64,000 nucleotides of DNA from Pegea sp. RAD2-039 (lineage: Eukaryota > Chordata > Thaliacea > Salpida > Salpidae), in assembly GCA_034620365.1 (NCBI GenBank), contig JAQGEQ010000072.1:146769-210768 (forward strand), in the 5' to 3' direction. Under the pieces are notes generated by a model, which saw only the letters and a program-made list of their open reading frames with translations, had not been told where the DNA came from and searched no databases. A program made the position numbers and the translations under genes. This document shows positions 13,074 through 26,389 of the stretch, one piece after another (the stretch's first letter is position 1; each line of letters begins with the position of its first letter).

Positions 13074-13517
13074 ATTTGCTATTAAACAAGTGTAAACAAG
13101 AAGTGCCAGAAAGCAAGAAGTCACTATTCAGGTGACCCAAGCCCGCCAGCTTACAAAAATACTACGAAGTAAACAGCGCTCCACAAACAATCACAAAGAA
13201 ATATGAAAATCTTTCATGAAAGCAAGAGTTAGGGTCGATGTATAAGTTGTCGATGTCATTAGAAGGTGAAAGTTGGCAACATTATTAGGAAGAAAAGTTT
13301 CAATTTATCATCAAAACGTTTTGTTCCTAAGAGCGCTATCTTTACAATTTCAGCTTCTTGTATTTTTACTGAAATTTTTTGGATTAAATTTTTCAAATTC
13401 CTTTGATGTTATTTTTAATGCACCAATCACAACTGAAAGAATTTTAATATTTATTTGAAATAATCTTCAGATTTTTACATCTTTATATTTAGACTTTTAT
13501 TTAAGTTAATTTTTAAT
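13074..13517 (+). repeat. direct repeat of about 440 bp, copy 1
   Basis: It matches 15417-15843 with few substitutions and one 17-base insertion here (an extra GCCAGAAAGCAAGAAGT-like segment near 13108). A 61-codon frame inside is identical in both copies, but it opens with TTG and has no supporting signals. The pair brackets about 1.9 kb that contains the LINE 3' end. The ends are not TG..CA, so these do not look like LTRs. Confidence 0.85.
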
Positions 13518-14233
13518 CAAAAATAAATATGAGAGGTATCCATATAGATTACTATACAATGAAAAAAATCATTCTTTATGCTATGAGAATTTAATTTACA
13601 CAAATCATTATTTTCTGTTCAAGATTTTTATTAAACTGAATTTGATTCTCAGTAAATGTAAATTCATTTCACAAGTTTGATAAGTAAAGTTATGAAGCTT
13701 TTTACAAATTGTGGCTTGAATAAAAATGAGCTTTTTTCAAAGCTACTTGATATACAATTAAATTCGATTTGAAAATTGTTATTTAAAGTGATTCAAATTT
13801 GAAGTAATATTGTTTAAAAGCTAAAAATGTTTTAGTTTTTAACTCAATAACGTCAATAATAAACATTTCTAACTTCAATTAATAAAGTTACAAAAACCTA
13901 AAACTTACTTTTTCCATTTTACTATCAATATTGAATATTTGGAAATTATCGGCAAGTACAATTAGTTTAACTTTCAAATAAGATTCTACTTTTATCAAAT
14001 TGTAAACAAATTCTCATTTGTTTCGTGATTCGGTTTTTTGAAATGTTTTAACAAACTCTTAAGACTCACTTTTTATACAAACTAAACAATTATTCCTTGA
14101 TAATTTAAACTCTAATAATTACTAAATTGATTCAAATAATTACAAACCTTTTAGTTTTATCTTTTCTAATATTTTTTGTTAACTACACTTTTAACCAAAT
14201 AAATGACCCAAGTTATTAAGGTTTATTTTCTAG

Positions 14234-14857
14234 TTGTTTTTAAAAAAGAGTATAAAAATATTTAATATTTATAATATTATAATATTATTTACGAGATTGG
14301 TTTGCAGGAAACTTAATATCAAATACGAGAGTTATAAGCATCGTCTCAGCTTCTTCAATCTAGATACTTTGGAAATCCGCAGAATTAAATACGACCTTAT
14401 TCTGATTTTTAAAATTATTCACAACCTAATTGATCTTCAGTTTGATGACTTCTTCTCCATTAGTCCCTCCCTCAAGTTATATCAACTTAGAAGACATAAA
14501 CTGCATCTTAATAAGCCCACTCCACCGGCTACGTTAACCAGATTAAGTTTTTTCTCATACCGCTCAATCAGTACATGGAACAATCTGCCATCAGAGATTA
14601 TCATGTCAAAATCACTTGTGTTGTTCAAGAAAAAGCTGAATTGTTATAATATCGCCAACATTGCCATTTCTAAACTGTGAATTTTTCTCTTTTACAATAC
14701 TATGATTCTGTGCAATTCTTCATTGTCATATGCTTTTTCGTTTACACGTCAAATAGATCTAATTTGTGAGAATGTGTGTTAGCGAGAGGTGCTCTTTTCA
14801 GGCACCCTCCTTCACATTTATTGTAATAAATAAATAAATAAATAAATAAATAATAAA
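14234..14857 (+). mobile_element. 3' end of a CR1/L2-like non-LTR retrotransposon
   Basis: A C-terminal reverse-transcriptase ORF fragment is followed by a roughly 140-base 3' UTR and an (AATA)n tail at 14825-14857. The UTR includes the phrase TTTGTGAGAATGTGTGTTAG then CGAGAGGTGCTCTT, which recurs elsewhere in the window at 50910-50949 and 54821-54857. The 5' part of the element is absent, as is usual for truncated LINE insertions. No target-site duplication could be fixed by eye. Confidence 0.8.
14282..14680 (+). pseudogene. LINE reverse transcriptase, C-terminal fragment
   Basis: The frame carries the diagnostic end of CR1/L2-type polymerase proteins: FTRLVCRKLN, then LDTLEIRRIKYDLILIFKII, a basic YQLRRHKLHL segment, and finally STWNNLPSEI with SLVLFKKKLN before the stop at 14680. 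The catalytic palm motifs and the endonuclease lie further 5' and are missing. The fragment is uninterrupted over about 130 codons, suggesting a fairly young insertion. It is not a functional gene. Confidence 0.8.
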
Positions 14858-15225
14858 AATACTAATTTGAAAACAGCCAAAAAAGTTATTAATTTGTTAA
14901 TTTAAATTTCATTTGCTGTCAGAAATTAAACTATAAACAACTTATTTCAAATATTTATAAAAAAATATCTCTGTAAATGTAACAAAGAAATTATTGTTTA
15001 AAGTTTTTCAAATCAGAAAATTTAATAAAATGAACTTATTTATATTAAAGATTTCTGATTCGGCGTATTTGTTTAAACTAAACGCTTTAATGTGAGTCAC
15101 AAATAATAAAAAAAACACAAAAACAATATGAGCAGAAAGATAATAAAAAGTTTTAAGTATTTATTCACTTAACTGTTAATAATATTTATTAATAATTATT
15201 AAAAATTAAATGAAATTATTTCTAT

Positions 15226-15372
15226 TTTATTCAACAAGTGGCTGCGACTGACAAATTTTACATTTCTTACAGTAAACAGAAATAATATGATGAAAAGGTC
15301 TTAAGTATCACAATTTAGCTTAATTGATTGAAAAAGAATAGAAACACTAAAGAGATATCAGTAAATATCAAT
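15226..15372 (-). repeat. inverted copy of the 3.33-kb dispersed repeat
   Basis: It is the reverse complement of 3330-3474, with small differences, from the TTCAACAAGTGGCTGCGA end to the GAGATATCAGTAAATATCAA end. It lies just left of the second 430-bp direct repeat. Confidence 0.75.
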
Positions 15373-15416
15373 TGTCAATCAAAAACACAAAATAAGAAAA
15401 TTAAATAAAAAATTTA

Positions 15417-15843
15417 ATTTGCTATTAAACAAGTGTAAACAAGAAGTCACTATTCAGGTGACCCAAGCCCGCCAGCTTACAAAAATACTACGAAGTAAAC
15501 AGCGCTCCACAAACAATCACAAAGAAATATGAAAATATTTCATGAAAGCAAGAGTTAGGGTCGATGTATAAGTTGTCGATGTCATTAGAAGGTGAAAGTT
15601 GGCAACATTATTAGGAAGAAAAGTTTCAATTTATCATCAAAACGTTTTGTTCCTAAGAGCGCTATCTTTACAATTTCAGCTTCTTGTATTTTTACTGAAA
15701 TTTTTTGGATTAAACTTTTCAAATTCCTTTGATGTTATTTTTAATGCACCAATCACAACTGAAAGAATCTTAATATTTATTTGAAATATTCTTCAGATTT
15801 TTATATCTTTATATTTAGACTTTTATTTAAGTTAATTTTTAAT
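15417..15843 (+). repeat. direct repeat of about 430 bp, copy 2
   Basis: This is the second copy of 13074-13517 in the same orientation, lacking a 17-base segment. Similarity starts at ATTTGCTATTAAACAAGTG and stops at TTAAGTTAATTTTTAAT in both. Confidence 0.85.
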
Positions 15844-17323
15844 ATTTTTAAATAAACGTATTTAGCAAATTGAAAAAAGTTTTTTTTCTGCTTCAATTTT
15901 GTGAATTATTTAACTGACTTTTCTTTGAATTTTACAACTCAGGTGATTGGCTACCACACAACAAGAACCTTCAAATTGGTATTTGTATGACGTACATAGG
16001 CTAACGATAATGAGTTGGTGGCCCGTTGAGATACTTGTAGAACTATCAAAGTTGTCAGTTATTTTATTTATTTTATAAAAAACTCTGAGACAGCGGATTA
16101 TTAGTTAGCAAGACTTCGAACAAAACCAGTATTATATTTGATGAAGTTTTAACTGAGGCAGATTGTTAGAATATTTTGAATGAATAAACAAATGATTGAA
16201 AATCGTTTATCAAACAGCTTTTTTATCTTTTTTTACAATCTTGTACTGCTGCTTCTTATGTTAGCATTTATACATCAATGTTATGTGTTTATACATTTGA
16301 CTCTTGAAGAAAATTAATAACTTTATAAGGAATTACTGTTTTAGTTAACTTTGAAAATTTTTTATGAAGTAATTGAGGTTGTTCTGATTATTTCTATTTC
16401 TTCTATTAACTTCAAACTCATTCTTTTCAGCCAATTTTTTGAAGCAAATTCCGTCTTTTTCAAGAAGGTTGATCATATCAAATCCAAAAGTTTTTTGTCA
16501 ATTTTTTACAAAAGCTAAATTTTCCATTTTTTCTTTAAAACATTTTAGTTCAAGATTAAATCACAACAATACATTTCATTTTTCATTCATTTAATAAAAT
16601 TCATTTTTTATGTTTTCATTTTATATTATTTTTTATGAAGTTTTTCTAATAAGTTATCAGAAGTTTTACTAAAAAAGACTCAATTCAAATATTTAATTGT
16701 TTATCAGGTGTTATTTTTTCATTTCTTTATTAATTAAATAAATAACTAATTATTTTCTTGTCTATATATTTCTTTTTAAAAATTTTTAGCATTATTTTAA
16801 TTGTCAAATTTATTTTATGACAAATAAAATTAAAACTGAAAATTTATAGTAAAATTTAATTTAAAATTAAATAATTCTTTGCCTTGTTATACTTAAATAT
16901 ATATTAAAACTTTAAGTTAAAAGATAATTAATAAATCTATTAAAATATTAGATAATCATATTAAAAATAACATGTTTGCGGAGGCATAACGTATTTATTG
17001 ACCACTTTGAAGTTTTAAAATAATCTTTAAACAACATTTGTGTTGTAGATCTTCAAGCAATCCTTTTTTTTTTGACTATCAATAAATAATTAATAAAATA
17101 ATTGTAAGCGGTTACACAGGTCGCTTTAAGTACTACATGATTTGTTTTGTAAACAGCTGATCTGACAAAACTTTACAATCAATAGCTAACATATAAAAGG
17201 TGGACAAAAAACCACCACAACTTTCACAGGACGAGTTTCAATGAATCTGTTGTAAATATCGCATTAATAAACATATAATCAAAATAATATCTGTATTTCT
17301 GACATGATCTGCTTCCAACAATA
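15844..17323. other. AT-rich stretch, nothing recognised
   Basis: No coding exon or named element was found. The right end meets the inner border of the inverted-duplication arm. Confidence 0.5.
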
Positions 17324-19354
17324 GAAGATTTGGCAGAAGATCGCTCCGAATGGCGCTCTGAGAGAAGAATTGAAATTCAAGAAGAAGAAAATCTGCAAAT
17401 TGTTCATTTGCTTGTTGTTTATTTCATTGTTTTGTTTTTAAACTGTTTTCGGAGTAGAGCCAGTATATAGATAAAATAAATAATTTGAAGAAAACAAGAA
17501 ATTTTTAATTAACAAACTAAGTTAATGTTAATGAAGTTCAAGAAATTAAAAAAGTTCCAAGTTCTCCTAGTTTCAGAAAATTCTTTATTTGTTTGAAGTT
17601 AAAAAAATATCTAATTTGTAAGATATAAAAATAAGCAAATAGATAGATGTTCTTTTGAAAATAAAATGGAACTTTTTTGAAATGAGTAATTGACAAATAT
17701 TCAAATTAAAACTTTTTATATTTCAAAAATTATAATAAACTAAAAGAATATTTTCATCAGGAATTTTTCTTTAAATTTTTATTTTAATCTTAAGTTTGAA
17801 GATTTGACAATAAATAATAAGTTAATTAATAAAGTATAATAAACAAATTAACTTGAAGTAGTTAGCAACATTTAGAAATTAATTTTAAATAATGAATAAA
17901 TAATTGTAAATAAAATTATTTGTTTCTGTTGCTGATATTTCGTATTTTCTAATTGTTTTTATTTAATAGAAGAATCTTTAAAAATTAAATAATGATAAAA
18001 AAATATTAAATTATTAAAATAAAACCAAATAATTTCAAAACAAATATTTAAATCACGTGGCTAGGTGGTTGTCAATAGCATCAAAGTTAAAAATTCGACA
18101 TTCAACAAAAATTTCTTATTTTTAATTATTTATTTTATTAAAAATTACATCATTAAAATATTTAGTCTTATATAATATAGTTTATATTAAGTTTTCGATT
18201 TTATTTTCAACTGTTTGTTTTTTCTGAATTTAAATGAAATTAAGGTTAAAATTATTATTTCAATAAATAAATCAAAATTTGTAAATATTTTATAGAATTA
18301 TATAAGTCAGTTTAAATAACCAACTTAGAAAAATAAGAGGATAATTCTGGAGTTCAAAGTTAGGAATGTTGCTTATATCTTAATTTATTATCAGATCTGT
18401 AACAAGTTAGACTTTTATTTCAACAACTTGTACAAGAGCCGTATTATTAATAATTATTTTGTTTTTGACTTGTATTGATACTAACTTTTCAGGCAATAGA
18501 TTTTGATGTCTTAAATCATCTCTAAAAACGTTTTTGCTTTTTAATTAAAGTTTTATTTCCTTATGTTTCTGCTTAACATTTTAAACGATAAATTTTAATT
18601 ATAACTTTTTTAATTTTATTCAAGCAAACTGATTTTCTTGTTTATAATTTCTACAATTTTGTTTTTATCATCTTACATGAACTGATGATATGTTTGATCA
18701 TGAAAGCTGACTTGTAAACTTCTTTATAACAACTTTATTGGTGGATAAAACTCTTTAATTTCAAGGATTCTATAATTTAATTGTAAAAAATTAAATAGGG
18801 AACCCAACATTATTTGAAATACTTTTATAGATTTTTATTAGAAGCCCTTTTTTCATTTGTGGAAGTACTTTAAAAAACTGCCTTCGAAGTTTTTGATGTG
18901 TTATTTGTTTATTTGTAATTTTCGGTAGCACCTCTTAGCGGAAATGTGAAAAATAGAATAATTATTTCAATGTTTTTGAGTTTTTACCAGATGACGTCTA
19001 TAAATTTAAAGTAATTATTCCCTCTGTCCATTTTTAAACATTTTTATTAAAATCTAATGATAATTGTTTAATGTTTAAGATGTATTTCTTGATTACTTTC
19101 TGTTTTAAAGACTTATCAGAGTAAATTTGATGAAAGTCTGAAGTTTTTTCGGTGGTTTATCTTTAAAACGATCAAATAAACATTTTTAAACGAAATACTT
19201 CTACAGTTTCTTTATTTTATATCTGATTTGCCGTCTAATGAACTTCTTTTCATTGTATTTATTTAGTTGTGACTTTATCATTAAGTTTAAACTTTTAATA
19301 AAAAATTAAAGTTAATTTTTTGATAATTCATCGGAGTAGAAACAATAATTTTTT
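17324..19354 (-). repeat. inverted duplication 1, right arm
   Basis: It is the reverse complement of 5316-7653, about 310 bases shorter, with high identity over most of its length. The outer end stops within about ten bases of the start of the 19-bp array, so the array may have expanded at, or helped to form, the duplication breakpoint. Confidence 0.85.
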
Positions 19355-19359
19355 TAAAA

Positions 19360-22300
19360 TAACAATAGAAATCAATAATAACAATACAAATCAACAACAA
19401 CAATACAAATCAACAACGACAATACAAATCAACAATAACAATACAAATCAACAATAACAATACAATTTAACAACGACAATACAAATCAACAATAACAATA
19501 CAAATCAACAACAACAATACAAATTAACAACGACAATACAAATCAACAATAACAATACAAATCAACAACAACAATACAAATCAACAACAACAATACAAAT
19601 TAACAATAACAATACAAATCAACAATAACAATACAATTTAACAACGACAATACAAATCAACAACAACAATACAAATCAACAATAACAATACAAATCAACA
19701 ACAACAATACAAATCGACAACAACAATACAAATCAACAACAACAATACAAATTAACAACGACAATACAAATCAACAACAACAATACAAATCAATAATAAC
19801 AATGCAAATCAACAACAACAATACAAATCAACAACGACAATACAAATCAACAATACAAATCAACAACAACAATACAAATCAACAACAACAATACAAATCA
19901 ACAATAACAATACAATTTAACAACGACAATACAAATCAACAATAACAATACAAATCAACAACAACAATACAAATTAACAACGACAATACAAATCAACAAC
20001 AACAATACAAATCAACAACGACAATACAAATCAACAACAACAATACAAATCAACAATAACAATACAAATCAACAACGACAATACAAATTAACAACAACAA
20101 TACAAATTAACAACGACAATACAAATCAACAATAACAATACAAATTAACAACGACAATACAAATCAACAACAACAATACAAATTAACAATAACAATACAA
20201 ATCAACAATAACAATACAAATTAACAACAACAATACAAATCAACAATAACAATACAAATCAACAACGACAATATAAATCAATAATAACAATACAAATTAA
20301 CAATAACAATACAAATTAACAACAACAATACAAATCAACAACAACAATACAAATCAACAACAACAATACAAATTAACAATAACAATACAAATCAACAATA
20401 ACAATACAAATTAACAACGACAATACAAATCAACAACAACAATACAAATCAACAATAACAATACAATTTAACAATACAATATTAACAATAACAATACAAA
20501 TTAACAACAACAATACAAATCAACAATAACAATACAAATCAACAATAACAATACAAATCAACAACGACAATACAAATCAACAACAACAATACAAATCAAC
20601 AATAACAATACAAATCAACAACAACAATACAAATCAACAATAACAATACAAATTAACAATAACAATACAAATCAACAATAACAATACAAATTAACAATAA
20701 CAATACAAATCAACAACAACAATACAAATCAACAACAACAATACAAATCAACAATAACAATACAAATTAACAACGACAATACAAATCAACAACAACAATA
20801 CAAATCAACAATAACAATACAAATTAACAATAACAATACAAATCAACAACAACAATACAAATCAACAACAACAATACAAATCAACAACAACAATACAAAT
20901 TAACAATAACAATACAAATCAACAACGACAATACAAATCAACAATAACAATACAAATCAACAATAACAATACAATTCAACAACAACAATACAAATCAACA
21001 ACAACAATACAAATTAACAATAACAATACAATTTAACAACGACAATACAAATCAACAACAACAATACAAATCAACAATAACAATACAAATTAACAATAAC
21101 AATACAAATCAACAACAACAATACAAATCAACAACAACAATACAAATTAACAATAACAATACAAATCAACAATAACAATACAAATTAACAATAACAATAC
21201 AAATCAACAACAACAATACAAATCAACAACAACAATACAAATTAACAATAACAATACAAATCAACAACGACAATACAAATCAACAATAACAATACAAATC
21301 AACAATAACAATACAAATCAACAATAACAATACAAATCAACAACAACAATACAAATCAACAACAACAATACAAATTAACAACGACAATACAAATTAACAA
21401 CGACAATACAAATCAACAATAACAATACAAATTAACAACAACAATACAAATTAACAACGACAATACAAATTAACAACGACAATACAAATTAACAATAACA
21501 ATACAAATCAACAATAACAATACAAATCAACAATAACATTACAAATCAACAACAACAATACAAATTAACAACAACAATACAAATCAACAACAACAATACA
21601 AATCAACAATAACAATACAAATCAACAACAACAATACAAATTAACAATAAAAACACAAATCACAAATAACAATACAAATCAACAATAACAATACAAATCA
21701 ACAACAACAATACAAATTAACAACAACAATACAAATCAACAACAACAATACAAATTAACAACGACAATACAAATTAACAACGACAATACAAATTAACAAC
21801 AACAATACAAATCAACAACAACAATACAAATTAACAACGACAATACAAATTAACAACGACAATACAAATTAACAATAACAATACAAATCAACAACAACAA
21901 TACAAATCAACAACGACAATACAAATCAACAACAACAATACAAATTAACAACGACAATACAAATCAACAATAAAAATACAAATCACAAATAACAATACAA
22001 ATCAACAATAACAATACAAATCAACAACAACAATACAAATTAACAACAACAATACAAATCAACAACAACAATACAAATTAACAACGACAATACAAATTAA
22101 CAACGACAATACAAATTAACAATAACAATACAAATCAACAACAACAATACAAATTAACAACAACAATACAAATCAACAACAACAATACAAATCAACAATA
22201 CAAATCAACAACAACAATACAAATCAACAACAACAATACAAATTAACAACAACAATACAAATCAACAACAACAATACAAATTAACAACGACAATACAAAT

Positions 22301-23697
22301 TAACAACGACAATACAAATTAACAATAACAATACAAATCAACAACAACAATACAAATTAACAACAACAATACAAATCAACAACAACAATACAAATCAACA
22401 ATACAAATCAACAACAACAATACAAATCAACAACAACAATACAAATTAACAACGACAATACAAATTAACAACGACAATACAAATTAACAATAACAATACA
22501 AATCAACAACAACAATACAAATTAACAACAACAATACAAATCAACAACAACAATACAAATCAACAACAACAATACAAATTAACAACAACAATACAAATTA
22601 ACAATAAAAACACAAATCACAAATAACAATACAAATCAACAATAACAATACAAATCAACAATACAAATCAACAACAACAATACAAATTAACAATAACAAT
22701 ACAAATCAACAACGACAATACAAATCAACAACAACAATACAAATTAACAACGACAATACAAATCAACAACGACAATACAAATTAACAACAACAATACAAA
22801 TCAACAATAACAATACAAATCAACAACAACAATACAAATTAACAACGACAATACAAATTAACAACAACAATACAAATCAACAATAACAATACAAATCAAC
22901 AACGACAATACAAATCAACAACAACAATACAAATTAACAACGACAATACAAATCAACAACAACAATACAAATCAACAATAACAATACAAATCAACAATAC
23001 AAATCAACAATAACAATACAAATCAACAACAACAATACAAATCAACAACAACAATACAAATTAACAACAACAATACAAATTAACAACGACAATACAAATC
23101 AACAACAACAATACAAATCAACAATAACAATACAAATCAACAACAACAATACAAATCAACAACGACAATACAAATCAACAACAACAATACAAATCAACAA
23201 CAACAATACAAATTAACAATAACAATACAAATTAACAACGACAATACAAATTAACAATACAAATCAACAACGACAATACAAATCAACAACAACAATACAA
23301 ATCAACAACAACAATACAAATTAACAACGACAATACAAATCAATACAAATTAACAACGACAATACAAATTAACAACAACAATACAAATCAACAACAACAA
23401 TACAAATTAACAACGACAATACAAATTAACAACGACAATACAAATCAACAATAACAATACAAATCAACAATAACAATACAAATTAACAACGACAATACAA
23501 ATTAACAACGACAATACAAATTAACAACAACAATACAAATCAACAATAACAATACAAATCAATAATAACAATACAAATCAACAATAACAATACAAATTAA
23601 CAATAACAATACAAATCACAAATAACAATACAAATCAACAATAACAATACAAATTAACAATAAAAACACAAATCACAAATAACAATACACGTTTACA
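19360..23697 (+). repeat. 4.3-kb array of a 19-bp unit
   Basis: The consensus unit is AATACAAATYAACAAYRAC, where the three variable positions are C/T, C/T and A/G. That implies roughly 220 units. Occasional shortened units (AATACAAATCAAC) occur, for example near 19850, 22200, 22390, 22650, 22990 and 23250. Distinct blocks containing AACAATAAAAAYACAAATCA recur near 21645, 21965, 22600 and 23655, each leading into a similar order of variants, which indicates higher-order repetition. The top strand is almost free of G outside the CGAC variants, a strong strand bias. No coding function is proposed. Confidence 0.95.
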
Positions 23698-26011
23698 ATA
23701 GAATCTTAATTTAATTTTTGCAAGAATTATATAAAAGTCGATACATTCACTAACAAAACAGTTTTATTGAAAACATTTGATTCAAATATCCTCTAAAATC
23801 GAATTACATTTGATTGAAAAGTTATTTTTTTCACAAATATTTACTTAAGTTAAAAATTTGCCTCAAATTGAAATTAATATTGATCATAAAAATTGATTTT
23901 AAAAGAACTAAAAAGTAGTTTTAAATTTGAAGATTAGTTTTCAATGAATACATCATGGATATTTGCAGCTTTTGCAGATTGTTTTTCTTATGACGTATAA
24001 CAAGTGAGATAATTTGCAGGAGGCCTGTTGGTCATATAAAGCTTGTTTTGGGTCATTGAAAGTTAAACATAATTATCTATTTTATAAAAAATATCTGAAA
24101 ACTAGCCATAGAGCTACTTAAAACCCTCAAACTAAAGTACTTTTAATTTTTCTATCAGTTTTAACAATGCATGTCTGATACATCATCAGTTGATTGACAA
24201 GATTTTATTTGACCATCTGGCTTAGATCCACTTGTCCAATAAGCAGCTGAATGCTGTTATAAGTAATCCTAAAACTTCAAGTAATTTATTGAGTTTCATT
24301 TTACATTAAAAGATTTTTGAATATTAAATTTTTGATATTTATTTCTATCTTTTATACTTTTTTTGTTTGTGCATTCTTTCAATCAATTTAATTGTTTAAA
24401 TAAAAGTTTAAAGTAAAATAAGTGGCGGTGGCAGCAATACTCTCATATTTTATCGATGTTTAAGATATATTTATTTTAATTTGTAAGATTAATTCACATA
24501 AGTCAAAATATTTTTGTTTTTTAGAATCAAAAATAAAAAAAAACTTTCAATAAAGAAATGAAAGAGAAAAGGTTTGATTAATTGATAATCACAAAATTAT
24601 TTGATATCATCTTTATGAGGCTAACAATTTAATTCAGAAAAATACAAATGATCTGAAATTTAAAGAATTGAGTATCTACCTGGTAGGTATGTAAGCGCTA
24701 AGTAGTTCAAATCAGTTATTACAACAAGTGTGTTGGCGCCACTAACTTCATTCTTTGTCATCAATATCTTGTTTCATTTTATGCAAATTTTTATCATCAG
24801 AATGTTACTTTCTCAGCTTATACAAGAAAAACATCAATTTATCCCAAGAACTGCTTATATAGAAGAAATTAAAAGTTTTAGAGTTGATATAAATCTACTT
24901 AAAACTTTGATGTAAATTTATAGTTTTCTAATTTCTTAATTACCTTTCTTAACATCAAACTTATATTTGCAGAGTAATTACTGAAACAAAGCAAAAAAAA
25001 ATAGTGTCTCGACATCTATCATCAACATCTTCAAATCAAACACCATTTTGAACAAGTTTGGAATTCATCTACGATTATGGGCTGCTGAGTCATTTATTTT
25101 GAAGTACTATACTTTTATCTTTGTTCGGCTTATACATAAAAGCTGAAATCTCCACAACTTCTTCAACTTTGAAGTAAATTTTTTTGAGAATTTGTTTGAA
25201 GTTTTGTCAATATACTTTGAAAGTCTCACATGGAATAATTAACAGCGCATCAAATATAATTAATATCTTGAAGGTAGCAATTAAAGAAATACATTTTAAT
25301 AAATGATTTATAATGCTGATCATGAAAAAGATGATTCGATGTTTTAGTTTTCTGATCAGCAGCAGAAGGTTTTATGAGATTATTAACTAACTAAGGTATT
25401 CTTTTGTAGCTAATTACAAATTGATATCATTTATTTTCTCTAACACATCAATTTTTTGTACTTTTTTGTATCTTAACAAATTGCTGTACGGTTTACATCG
25501 TAAAGTTTCACTGTCAGCAAAGTTAACAGTTTTTATATAATGAGGAACAATTGCTGAAACTGTCTTTAGATATTTTATCTGCTTCATTTACAGATCTCTG
25601 GGTGATCTTTCAAGTGATCGTCATCATCTTTGTTAGCATGCTTGTCGACAATTTTTTGTTTGTTTTCTCCAAAACTACAAGTAGGTCTAATTTTAACTTT
25701 TTCAGTTTTGTTTCGATTAATTCTTTAATTTTTAAGAAGATTTATTTATTTTAATTTTTTTTTCTTCGGAAAAATGAATTCAGTTTGTATTGATGTCACT
25801 TTTTTGTTTCTATTTGCTTTTAAAGTATCTTTAAATGCTTGAATAAACAAAACTTCTATTTTGTTTCACAATTTTCTGAAAACAAATAAATCTTGAAAAA
25901 CTTTTTTAGAGAAATTATTCAAAGTTTTGAACATATTTTTCTGCCTCCTACTTTTTCCAACTTTTTTCCTTTTTTCATTTTTCACTTTCATGAAAAAATG
26001 GAAGAATTTCT
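23698..26011. other. AT-rich stretch without a supported gene
   Basis: Only short low-complexity frames occur (for example 24730-24915 and 25551-25754), with no splice or family support. A CTCF-core-like GTTGGCGCCACTAAC lies at 24732-24746. The right end approaches the likely promoter of the 26390 gene. Confidence 0.45.
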
Positions 26012-26019
26012 TATATAAA
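26012..26019 (+). promoter_or_regulatory. candidate TATA box for the 26390 gene
   Basis: TATATAAA lies 371 bases upstream of the ATG at 26390. Transcription would begin near 26040-26048, leaving a 5' leader of about 340 bases or a spliced leader using the AAACAG acceptor near 26365. This is inference from the word alone. Confidence 0.3.
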
Positions 26020-26389
26020 CACCCAAAAAACGATCTTAGTGTTGAGATTTAAAGAAGTTTATGATAACTTACAGCCTTTCCAATTATTTTTTTCCTTTTT
26101 TGAAATGTTTAGGAATTTTAAAAGAATCTTTTTTCTACAAAAACTTTTGTAAAAGTTTTGAAAGTTTTAATTTGATCTTTTCAAAAAAATGTTTCAAAAA
26201 ATGAAACTTTAATTGATTTCTGATAAAAAATTTCTCAAAAAGTCAAATTTTCTTTTTTACTTTAAAAATTCAACTTCCATAAAAAGATATTTCTTTCAAA
26301 TGTCTTTTATGTCTTGAAAATTGAGTGATAGAATTAGATAACAACTTATTTTCATTTTTAAACAGATATTAAAAAAGTGTTTTGTTAAA

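Noticed and set aside
13273-15784. Identical 61-codon frames at 13273 and 15599
   Set aside because: They start with TTG, lie inside a duplicated non-coding repeat, and are identical because the DNA is duplicated. No family signature.
13074-15843. LTR retrotransposon flanked by 430-bp LTRs
   Set aside because: The ends lack TG..CA, no primer-binding site or polypurine tract was seen, and the only polymerase remnant inside is of non-LTR type.
18678-18704. Hammerhead-ribozyme-like core (CTGATGA...GAAA), mirrored near 5970
   Set aside because: The enclosed stem would have only about three pairs and the required closing G-C pair is missing. No stems I or III with a cleavage site were found. Probably chance.
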